Source: Aphrocallistes beatrix
Lineage: Eukaryota > Porifera > Hexactinellida > Sceptrulophora > Aphrocallistidae
Direction: 5' to 3'
Assembly (NCBI GenBank): GCA_963281255.1
Contig: OY725502.1
Coordinates: 3,038,001 to 3,102,000, forward strand
Length of the DNA stretch: 64,000 nt
The notes below the pieces were generated by a model, which was not told where the DNA came from, did not search any database, and saw nothing but the letters and a program-made list of their open reading frames with translations. The position numbers and the translations under genes were made by a program. Numbering within the stretch: the first letter of the stretch is position 1; the number at the start of each line of letters is the position of its first letter. Positions 43,023 through 52,479 of this stretch are shown one piece after another.

Positions 43023-45671
43023 ATGGTACAGATGGGAAATGCAATCAACATAGTTGGGATTGAAGGGAAATCAATTATGCTTCCTGTTGATGGACTGGAT
43101 GTAAGTTAGTGATTTAATATTAGTGAGTAGATATTTTAATCTTTTTGTTTCAGAAATGCAAAATTTCCGAATTGAGACTGAAGGTTGAGAGTAACTCCGG
43201 GGTGCCAGTTGAAAAACAACGTTTACTGTTCAAAGGTAAAGAGCTTGAAGATTTTGAGAAAGGAAAAGAGATGACTTTAGCAAATTATGGAATTACTGAC
43301 GAAGATAACATATTCCTGGAAACTAAGATTAAAGGTTTATTTTAAGATATTTCTGTGTTTAAAATTTGTTAAAAGCTTTTGGTCGTTAGAAAAATTTATT
43401 GCCTTCCTTTTGGTTCATTTTCGATCTCAGCCTGAACGTTACTTTTGATAGATATATTTCTCGCCCCAAGAGTTCATGAGGCCCTAGATGTCTGTGATCC
43501 ACTTCATATAAATTTTGGTTTGAAGTACTAGTCTACAGTAATTCAATGATACAAAAAGATGAAAATACTAATTTAATCCCAAATGCAAATGGGAAACTCG
43601 ACCTATAAGCATATAATTAAGATTTACCCAATCTTGAACATTTTTTAATAACGATATCCTACTGAAGATCAGTTCATAACGACCCTCCTCTGAACAAATA
43701 GTCATTAATTCTTTTTTCCTAAACACTACATCAGGGCTTCCCAATTAGATAAGGTTAGATGCGCCACAACCTGTCAATGCTCCCAAATTATGAATTTTGA
43801 TTTAGAATGAAAATACAATCCTCTGGTTCCTTATAAAAAAGTATTATTGAGGTCCGTAGATTCGATATTTTGTTATGTTAGATTTATACGAGCAACTCCA
43901 AGGAATTATACCTGATACCTGTAACTGTTGAGCATATTATGGGCAGTGGCGGCTCCCAAGATTTTAATTTAGGGGGCTTGCCCCCCAGAAAATTTTCAAA
44001 TCTTAGATGCTAAAATATCAATCTACAGCTATTCTAACCATCTATCGAGCAAAGTTTTGATCTAATTTATCTTGTTATTCATTCATTTTTGGTGCATCAA
44101 AATTAAGACTACTACATAGTAAATGTCGAAAGCAACCTTATATAACTATATTTGTTAGGGGCATGGCCCCTCACAAATATAGTTTCGAAGGTTGCTGATT
44201 ACGGGTAATTAAAACTTTCAATAAATAGTCTTCGCGCCACATAAAATGGTCTCGCGCGCCATAAATGGCCCGCGAACCGCCATTTGGGAAGCCCTGCACT
44301 ACATTGATAATGTTTTAAATCAGCAGAATTTACTTGATCTGTAATTTGGTAGAAGATCTACTGTTCTAACAGAAATTTTTATAGGAAATATATGTTCTAC
44401 GCATTACATATCTTAAACATAGTCATATTTGATTTAATTTCTCAACTATAGATGATGATGTTCCATTAAAGGAAAAGAAGGAACATTTTCTTTCTCAAGC
44501 AGAAAGAGTGAAAAGGGAGATAAAGGATAATTTCAAAAGTGCGCATCAAGTACTGCAAGAACGAGAAGCTGATCTATTATCAAAGCTAGAAATCGGGATA
44601 GAAAAAGCTAAAGATAAACTGAAGAGTGTAGATCTGCAATGGGATGGAGAACTGGTCAAGAAACTGAGAGAGATTGGAGAAATTAAGATTGAACTTCTTC
44701 CTGATGAGATTAAAAAAGGTTGAGTAGATAGGAAAAGGTTCTCGAAAATATTATTTCCTAGAAAAGTTTTCCTCAGAATTTGTTTATTTTTTTAAGTTAC
44801 TAGCAAGGTACTCCGTGGCGAGAAAATATAATTTGCGTAGGATTTTATTGCCTAGTTTTATTGCCTACTCTCCCGATTGTATTTTAGAGAATTGTACCTC
44901 GACATACTCGTATTCTGGTACATTTGTTTACTCATGTGATAATTTGATAACAAAATTCGTATAGTGAACAACCACATAATTAATACACAAATCTTAAATA
45001 AATATGCATTGCAATTGATAACTTTTACAATCTTAGAAAATGGAGTGTTGAGGTTAGAAGAGACAAATAAAGAATACGTTAAAGTTGCATCAAAATTCAA
45101 AGCCAAGTGGAATATAAGTAAAGGATCTTGTCCTCGCATATCTTCAATCTTTAAAGTTAATTTGAATCAATCAGAAGACAAGTTTAATCGATACATTAGA
45201 ACATTGAGACACGATAATGCAAATTTGATTGAGTACTATTTTCATGGCTGTAAGATTACTTGCAATCTTCTCACTACTAAAACGCTGTGCGATCGTCCTG
45301 ACTGTACAGTATGCTTGATTTCTAAGCAGGGATTCGATATAAATAAAGTTGGTACGAATGTGGCATTCACTCGTTTTGGAAGAGGTCTTTACTTCGCACC
45401 AGAGAGTTCGAAATGTCACGATTACACACTCGGAATTGAGAAGTATGGCTACAGAGCTATGTTCTGTGTTAAGTGTGCGCCTGGCTTCAAGCAGGTAACT
45501 TTTGTAGACGACAGAAACAGAACAGCTCCTGATAAGGGCTATGATTCTCTCTATGGATTAGCAGGTGGTGGTTTGAACTATGATGAACTCTGTCTCTACA
45601 ATGATAGTGCTTGTGTTCCAGAATACATCATCATCTATCATAAAGATGGAGTCGATAAGAGGTGCTTTTAG
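43023..45671 (+). CDS. Ubiquitin-like/coiled-coil/PARP-type ADP-ribosyltransferase, gene copy 3
   Basis: Four exons: 43023-43100, 43154-43334, 44452-44718 and 45037-45671 (1161 coding bases, 386 aa; a second in-frame ATG at 43032 is also possible). Introns are GT-AG with phases 0, 1, 1, as in copy 2. Residues about 8-86 form a ubiquitin-like domain (INIVGIEGKSIMLPVDG, EKQRLLFKGKELEDFEKGK, LANYGITDEDNIFLETK) without a Gly-Gly end. Residues about 90-175 form a coiled coil (QAERVKREIKDNFKSAHQVL). Residues 176-386 form the PARP-type domain: His245 (YFHGC), Tyr294 (GLYFAPESSK) and Glu359 (YDELCLY), corresponding to the H-Y-E triad of poly-ADP-ribose polymerases. The domain most resembles the short PARP-like proteins known from fungi. 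The substrate is unknown; a link to ubiquitin signalling is an inference from the fusion. Confidence 0.87.
43732..44296. mobile_element. hAT-type MITE in intron 2 of gene copy 3
   Basis: Ends are CAGGGCTTCCCAA and TTGGGAAGCCCTG, flanked by the 8-base duplication CACTACAT (43724-43731 and 44297-44304). The interior includes hairpins such as GGGGGCTTGCCCCCC and GGGGCATGGCCCC. It has no coding capacity. Confidence 0.93.
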
Positions 45672-45884
45672 GTAGTTCAAGATATTTTGTAATGACCGAC
45701 AGTTGATAAAGGAACTAAGTCAATATTGTTTCGTATATAGTAGTAAATGATTTCATTTTATATGTATATGTAGTTTGTATCTTCACTTTTGTTGCAGCTC
45801 CTAGTATGGGACTAACCATAATTCTGCATAATTTGCGCTTAACGTCCCCCCTGCATGTTCCTGTAAAATCTTTTAAATCAAATT
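45672..45884. other. 3' flank of gene copy 3
   Basis: Similarity to copies 1 and 2 stops right after the stop codon. No polyadenylation signal was confidently chosen, and nothing else was seen. Confidence 0.4.
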
Positions 45885-46243
45885 GTACCTACTCTGTATA
45901 TAAGGCCTGCCATCTAAATCTCAAAAATGGACCAGGGGTGCGGTCGAAGATGGTTAAACTAATACATGATCTGCCTAAAATCTAACTACGCAGAATAGAG
46001 CTTAGGAATGTATTGCAGGCATTTATAAATATGGTGGTAAAGTACCCTTATCCGTTGCTAAAATTTTGATTACTCATCATACGATTGCGCAATAGGCTAT
46101 ATTTATGATGAATTTAGTGATTTTCAGAGCCGGTTTAAGTCCACCAGTGATGACCAAGAGTGGGAGCATGGGTTTTGGATCATTTCGAGAGCGCGAGTGT
46201 TGAACCTTTCGCTCCCGCTCGCACTCGACATGGATCTATAGGA

Positions 46244-47033
46244 CTGTTGCATGGTAGTCTGAGGTACCGTGGTATTGTGAAGTAACACTAATCCTGTGAT
46301 TATGATGCGATCATTTACATATTTCTAATTTATACAATGTCTCTCCATATGAGTGGTGATACTTGTATGTTTTCCCTGCTCTAAATAGTGTATTGTGCTG
46401 CTTTACGACTTGCAGGGGCCTGATTATTCACTAAACTACTTAAACTTAAGTTTTGCTTAAATTACTAAGTCAAAATTAAGTTCAAACTAAGTTTGAAACT
46501 AGGTTAGTATTCACAAAGCAAAACTAAGTCAAAATTATGTTTGAACTTAATTGACTTAGTATTTTAAGATAAACTTAAGTTTAAGTAGTTTAGTGAATAA
46601 TCAGCTCCTTGCAAGTCGTGAAGCACAATACACTATTTTGAGTAGGGGAAACATGCAAATATCACCACTCAAATGGAAAATCATTGGATAAATTAGAACT
46701 ACAAGTATGTAAATGATCGCATCATGATCACAGGATTAGAGTTACTTCACAATACCACGCAAGATGAATATCCATAGTTAATTTCTCATGTAACAGTACC
46801 TCAAAATACCACGGTACCTCAGATTCAGGGTATTTTACAGTCCTCCAGAGATACGCTCCTAATCTCAAACCCCAAAATTTACCTAAATTGATAAATAACA
46901 TTATAATATAGGGTAAATTTGGTATATTATTCTGGATTTTCACGCTCCTAAACACTTTGAAGCTTAAAATCATACGCCTAAATGAGCGTCTCGTGCTCCT
47001 AGATATTCCTTCGCTCAGAATACCATGCAACAG
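46244..47033. mobile_element. Inverted-repeat element with a second palindrome at its centre
   Basis: Outer ends are CTGTTGCATGGTAGTCTGAG and, inverted, CTCAGAATACCATGCAACAG (one mismatch in 20). Arms at about 46244-46417 and 46608-46840 are inverted copies. In the middle, at about 46418-46607, is another palindrome with ends around TGATTATTCACTAAACTACT. Sequence near 46850-47020 recurs downstream of gene copies 1 and 2. Confidence 0.7.
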
Positions 47034-47121
47034 GAGTGTTACCGGTTATGGTTAATGGTGATCAAACTTAGGATCCCGCCCTCTAGTATCAGACTCAGAC
47101 GCATCCCTTTACATTAATAAC

Positions 47122-47612
47122 AAGCACGCTTCGCTTACTAGCTGCGCGACTTGCAAACACTGTGTGTCCGCAGAGTTGTCCTGCATTCTATCATAGAGAC
47201 GGTTGATTGTTTTATAATTCACTACTAAAACCGTCATTCTTTTACGGTGAATCATGAATCCAGAACTGGAGAAAAAAGGTTAGATCCATAATAAAAAGAA
47301 TTCGAAATCTAAATCCCTCAAAACCCTATGTCAAGCGTTGGAAGCTTGTCTCTAGCTTATTTTTGTAGTTTGTTTACTTTATGTAACTATTGTAAACAAA
47401 AGTAAACAAATAACATAATAGGTGTGAAAAAGGTTTTAAAATGTTTTTTTTTTTTGCAGAGGTGTGAAATTTCGCTTAGATCTTCGAACTTAATCATAGA
47501 TTCATCATTTGACACCTACATGCCAATTTTCGTATCTCTACGACTTGCCAATTCTTCAATCAATTCGGACAAACAAACAAACAAATCCTAGCACATTTTA
47601 ATATACAAGATA
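47122..47612. repeat. H2 repeat copy
   Basis: Head ACAAGCACGCTTCGCTTAC and tail CAATCAATTCGGACAAACAA followed by AATCCTAGCACATTTTAATA. This is the most compact H2 copy in the window, about 490 bases. Confidence 0.75.
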
Positions 47613-47649
47613 TACTCATAGGGTGACCTTTTTCGAAATGCAGTCTACT

Positions 47650-47735
47650 GTGAGAACTATTTCGGTCCTACCAAAATTGGCCCAAATAAGCGGTTGACCG
47701 ATTAAACAGTGACCCTATTGAGCAGAATTGAATAC
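47650..47735. repeat. Fragment of the pogo/Tigger-like MITE
   Basis: AAATAAGCGGTTGACCGATT and CCCTATTGAGCAG correspond to the right half of the 185-base family. Confidence 0.65.
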
Positions 47736-47874
47736 AGACTATACTCACATAGATAGGAATTCGAGCCTCATTGAAGTATACACGCACGGAGCATTTACAT
47801 AGCAGGAGCGGGAGCGCGAGCGTATATTTTGCTCCCTTTGGACAACACTGAAGGGCATTTCTGAGTGTTTTTAA

Positions 47875-47991
47875 CCCGAGCACGTCCAGGAATGTTGAAT
47901 TGAAAGTGAAAGTTAATTGAAAGTAAACTGAAAATGAAAGTGAAAGCTGGGTCATTTCTATTTATACCTTTGACCCCAAGTAATCCTCGGG
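47875..47991. mobile_element. Tiny TTAA-flanked MITE, copy c
   Basis: 117 bases, from CCCGAGCACGTCCAGGAATG to AAGTAATCCTCGGG, with TTAA at 47871-47874 and 47992-47995. The interior is very like copy a (8340-8455). Confidence 0.88.
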
Positions 47992-48720
47992 TTAATATAA
48001 TGTTGTTCGAAGAACCGAGTTGTGAATAGGTCAATACGATTTTAAATTTCATGGAATGTTGCTACATTCCAGCGTTGCTATGGAAACGGATTTTGATCAG
48101 TTGGGGCCATATCTTGAAAACTGCAATAACTATACATTAAAATTTGGTCTTATTTGATAATCAATAGACTACTTCCTATTATGCGATAATATAATTTCTA
48201 CGTTAAAATTCAATAGTATACAAGTTATTAAACAAATTACCAAATGTGACCAATATGATAAATTGTCTAATTACTCGTAACCCATTGGATTTAGACGTGG
48301 AAATTATAGTATCACTTAATAAGAAGTGGTCTAACTCAGCGAGTTTTCTTGCTATCTTAACCTCAACTACTTTGAATCGGGATAAGCAAGTGTTTGCGAG
48401 TTCTGATGTTTTGATGCTCAAACACCACAGTAAATTAGGGAGACAGCAGAGACTTTTGGGGAGACCCAAATCACTGGATTGATCCATAAATCGCTAGTGA
48501 TTTAGGGTTGTGGGACCCCAAAAGCGCGTGATCCCCAAAATCACTAAAATCACTAAATTAATCATAAAGGCAACCTATTGCGCAATCACATGAATGGTTA
48601 ATCAAAATGAGAGCAAAATATAGGGGTGCTCTGCCACCATAGTTACATATGCTGGTAATAAATTCATAAGCACTATTCTGCGTAATTAATGATTTTATGC
48701 ATATCATGTATTAGTTCAAC

Positions 48721-49413
48721 CGAGGCGCATGCATTTGTCCGAATTTTCAAGTTGTCATTTGTCCGAATTGCGTCAACTGTCATTTGTCCGAATCAGAATT
48801 TGGAATATTGTCACTTGTCCGAATCGATTCTTGGAACATTGTCACTTGAAATTAAAATGCCAATTTTACACTCAATTGGACAATATTCCGAACTTGAAAA
48901 GCTCCCTTTCACACTTTTCTGATATACATGTATATCATTTCCAAAATATTGACTTTCAATCTCCCATTCTTTCTAAAAAAAACTAAAATTACGATTCGGC
49001 CAAATGACAATATTCCAAATACGATTCGGACAAGTAACAATATTCCAAATTACGATTCGGGCAAATGACAATACCGTAAACTGGGGCGACTTTGGCCCTA
49101 AGAGGTTGCTTTGTCCCACAATAGCAATTTAATAAATATACTCAAACTTAGAAATATTGCGGTTTAAATACCATAGGATATATTGAGTTTCATTCAACAT
49201 ATTATCAATGTGATTACATTGATTCTATTAATTTTATTAAAATTGCTATTGTGGGACAAAGCAACCTCTTCGGGCCAAAGTCGCCCCAGTTTACGGTCTT
49301 CCAAATTACGATTCGGGCAAATGACAATATTCCAAGAATCGATTCGGACAAATGACAGTTAACGCAATTCGGACAAGTGACAACTTTGAAATTCGGACAA
49401 ATGCTGCGTCCCC
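48721..49413. mobile_element. Palindromic element with ATTTGTCCGAAT subrepeats
   Basis: Begins CGAGGCGCATGCATTTGTCC and ends ACAAATGCTGCGTCCC. The two halves are inverted and built of repeated units such as CATTTGTCCGAATTGCGT. AGTTCAAC stands on both sides (48713-48720, 49414-49421). It contains a smaller palindromic element at 49073-49298. Confidence 0.8.
49073..49298. mobile_element. Palindromic MITE with ACCGTAAACTGGGGCGAC ends
   Basis: The left end ACCGTAAACTGGGGCGACTT and the right end GTCGCCCCAGTTTACGGT are exact inverses over at least 18 bases. The match continues to about 58 bases per arm with one small gap-like difference. No coding capacity. Confidence 0.88.
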
Positions 49414-49477
49414 AGTTCAACCATCTTCAACCGCATCCCTGGTCCATTTTTGAGATTTTAATGGCAGGACTTATATA

Positions 49478-50818
49478 CTAAGGGCGTTCAAAAAGTTTAC
49501 ATCATTTGTAAATATTAACTAAACCAACATATCTACTATCAATGTAATTACATAATGTGTTCAAAGTACTCTCCTTGATTATCGATGCAAAGTTTCAGAC
49601 GTTCAATCCACTTCGAAAAAGTTTTTTTGTACTCATCTCTCTCGATACTATGTAGGTAGTGGTAAACGGCGGTTCCCAGGTCGGATCTTGTTGAAAAATG
49701 TTTCCCTCCAAGGTGTTTTTTCATCTCTGGAAATAGCCAGAAGTCGCATGGTGAAAGATCAGGTGAGTAGGGAGGATGTTCTAAAACTTCGAACCCGATT
49801 TCATCTATAGTTTGTCTGGTAAGCTTGGAGACATGGGGCCTGGCATTATCGTGGAGAAACTTAATTCCACGAGCGCCAGTGCTTGGTCTTCTGGTTTTGT
49901 AAAAATCTTCAACCTCTCGTAGACATTTTGATGAGTAAAAGTCACCATTCATCTTTCCGCCTTTAGGTACAGGTATTTGTGCTACTGGGCCATATGCATC
50001 AAAGAATATACTGTATAGCACCTTTTCCTCTCTGAAATCGGGCCGAGGTTTTGTAAGTGGGATCGAATTTTTTGGGAGCCTTGCTTTGCTCCGCTCCTTT
50101 CGTTCAGGCTCTGAGAACTTTATCCATGTTTCGTCCCCTGTAACTATTTCATATAGTCTTCGTGTATCACAATCTTCATACTTTTTGATGAGCTTTTTTG
50201 CACACGACACTCTTTGTTTTTTTTGGTCTTTTGTCAGCAATTTTGGTATCCACCTGGCTGAAACCTTCCGCAAATTCAGAACGTCATGCAGAATGTGATG
50301 AACTGCTCCCGTTGAGATGTCTACCGTCTCAGCAATCTCTATCACGCTTAAATGGGGATCATCATTTATCAATTCCTCTACAATAGCAATTATTCCGCTG
50401 GTAGACGCTGATTTTGGCCTACCTGACCGAGCCTCATCTTCAATGTCCTCCCTTCCTTCTTTCACTTGACGAACCCATTGTCTAACGGTTGAATATGCAA
50501 GAGCATCATATGAATATACTTTGACGAGCTTTTCATAAATATCGACTGGTTTTTCACCCAACAGCGTACACGCTTTGATGAATGCTCTTTGTTCATATTT
50601 GCTTGATGAATATTTTGAAGCCATTAAAAATAGACTATCAGAAAGTTGACTAAGTTCAAGAATTTCAAATTTCAAAAGTATAATAGCTAGAGATTCGATT
50701 ACTTTACAGCAATTTAAAGAGCATCGATAGCCCTATTTTCAGTTATCAATGGTTTCACATTACATGCATTACTTTTCTAGCAAGAAGCAAATGATGTAAA
50801 CTTTTTGAACGCCCTTAG
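49478..50818 (-). mobile_element. Mariner element 3, apparently complete
   Basis: Inverted ends begin CTAAGGGCGTTCAAAAAGTT, flanked by TA (49476-49477, 50819-50820). It is 1341 bases with one intact transposase gene. It interrupts the last bases of FB5, so it is younger than that element. Confidence 0.95.
49548..50624 (-). CDS. Mariner transposase, intact frame (358 aa)
   Basis: I chose the Met at 50624 (MASKYSSSKYEQRAFIKA) because the related pseudogene at 5548 starts the same way. The frame is open a further 17 codons upstream. Helix-turn-helix segments occupy about residues 8-60 and 75-125 (ALAYSTVRQWVRQVKEG; IAETVDISTGAVHHIL). Catalytic residues: Asp164 in VTGDETWIKF, Asp259 in FLHDNARPHV and Asp294 in YSPDLSPCDFWLFP, with 34 residues between the last two. 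WIPKLLTKDQKKQRV is the interdomain motif. There is no internal stop, so with intact ends this element may be mobile. Confidence 0.94.
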   Translation of the reverse strand: MASKYSSSKYEQRAFIKACTLLGEKPVDIYEKLVKVYSYDALAYSTVRQWVRQVKEGREDIEDEARSGRPKSASTSGIIAIVEELINDDPHLSVIEIAETVDISTGAVHHILHDVLNLRKVSARWIPKLLTKDQKKQRVSCAKKLIKKYEDCDTRRLYEIVTGDETWIKFSEPERKERSKARLPKNSIPLTKPRPDFREEKVLYSIFFDAYGPVAQIPVPKGGKMNGDFYSSKCLREVEDFYKTRRPSTGARGIKFLHDNARPHVSKLTRQTIDEIGFEVLEHPPYSPDLSPCDFWLFPEMKKHLGGKHFSTRSDLGTAVYHYLHSIERDEYKKTFSKWIERLKLCIDNQGEYFEHIM

Positions 50819-50836
50819 TACAAAGGGCTATGCCAT

Positions 50837-51545
50837 GGTCTACTAGTATACGGTCGTCTATGTCACCGAGAAGGCCAGTTTTAACACAGTTTCATATTTA
50901 ATTAGACTGATATATCAAAAACTGTATACAATAGACTTTTGAAATGTATCATTACCATATACAAGCATCATATCAGAGTGTGCAATTCAGCTGTGTCAAA
51001 AAGTTCATTTATATACTAAATGGGTGCTAGCTTTAATAAATGCTAGCCAATATAAAGTTAAACTAAATTATCTTTGTCAAATCAAAAGAGTAAAATTTAA
51101 TTTTACAACTTTTAGGCACCCTGTAGTTAATATGTGTATATAGGAAAGATAACAGCTTGATTCCTAACTTATATTGTTTACTTGCTATATATTTTTTGTG
51201 AAACTAGGTATTTAATAATTTTCCTGTACATTTGTTTGCTTGATTTACTCGTTCTTGACAAATCTTGGTTCTATCTTTGATGACTCTTCTCTTTTCAAAT
51301 TATATATGAGATATAATTCTATTATAAATAGAAATGATAATTTGTTCATTGCTAAGTCTAGTTGATTAAAGGATTGTTTTAACAAGTTTATATTGAACCA
51401 CTGAGATTTTCTTTGTCTTGGAATAATGTAAAGAGGTTGAGTGAAGCTTCATTGTAATGCAATATTTAACAGATTTCTGGTACGTAGTATTTATGTGCTA
51501 TTTTTCTTAGTAGTATGATGTTTAATATTTGTTCACATTTATATA
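50837..51545. other. Unassigned AT-rich stretch
   Basis: No open frame of note and no known repeat recognised. Confidence 0.4.
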
Positions 51546-51738
51546 CAGTCGACTCCGCTTAATAGGGTTACATCAGTCAGAGGAATTTTGCCCCGATTAA
51601 GCGGGGAACCATATTAACCGAAAATATTTTATATTTGCTTAAATGTGTGAGAGCTATTCCTGTCCTGCCAAAAAATGTTCCGATTAAGCGGTTGACCCGA
51701 TTAAACGGTGGCCCTATTATGTGAAGTAAGTAGTACTG
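51546..51738. mobile_element. Pogo/Tigger-like MITE, copy 3
   Basis: Begins CAGTCGACTCCGCTTAATAG after TA. The right end is diverged (AAGTAAGTAGTACTG) but followed by TA. Confidence 0.8.
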
Positions 51739-52166
51739 TATTAACCTTTAAAAAAACAAATCCCATGTATGAATGAATTCGATTTATGCAATATAATATT
51801 ATTAGGAAACAAATGCAATATATATCGGATATGTGATCTATTAAAGATATTTCTATTTTAATCGAATATTAATACAGGTTGATCCAAGAGTTCTGCTACA
51901 AATTTTCCTGAAGTATTATACTTAAACAAGTGGATCTAACATCCGACATTTCGTTTTACTTGAAAATTGAGAAAAATATCGAATGCTAGGCACATTCTAT
52001 GATTATACTTTTATTGTTATTATTGATGATTACCGGTCTATAAACACAAAGAAATAATCATGTTTTAGTGTTTTGAATTAATAACTGACTAGAAAGATAA
52101 ATATATTTAATCAGGAGAAAAAAGTTATTTTCGAACTTGACATTTTTGAGATCACAATATTGGAGT
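51739..52166. other. Unassigned AT-rich stretch
   Basis: Nothing recognised between the MITE and the left end of the Ginger-like element. Confidence 0.4.
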
Positions 52167-52479
52167 CCCGGTGTCATAGTGCCATGTGTCCCCCAGACAT
52201 CTCACCCTAGGGTTAGATGTCCCCCCGGGCCTGGCTCTTGGGTCAGATGTCACCCCCACTTGTGGCACTTGTGATACTAGGGTGAGCTGTCCTCCTTTCG
52301 GACGCGTTCCTCCCCGGATTCCCAACCCTACACCCTAAACATCGAACATCAGCTATATACTACGTTATTTCTATTTAATTTATGGTACTAATACTACTTG
52401 TAGAACGAAGGAGAAGAGAAATGATATACAAGTACTATATAAGATACTAATTTCTAGCTAGCCTATTAATGTTAACAAA

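Larger units (their letters stand above)
45885..50836. mobile_element. Fold-back element FB5, heavily invaded
   Basis: The left arm runs from about 45885 (TACCTACTCTGTATATAAGG) to 46135. The centre resumes near 47840, and the right arm runs from about 48560 to 49475 and ends after the mariner at about 50836 (ACAAAGGGCTATGCC). Inside are an inverted-repeat element (46244-47033), an H2 copy, a pogo-like fragment, a TTAA MITE, a palindromic element (48721-49413) and a mariner. No target duplication could be recognised for this copy. Confidence 0.75.

Noticed and set aside
35501-45419. Identical 82-codon open frames on the - strand at 35501, 41450 and 45171
   Set aside because: They lie antisense to the PARP exon in all three gene copies and recur only because that exon is nearly identical.
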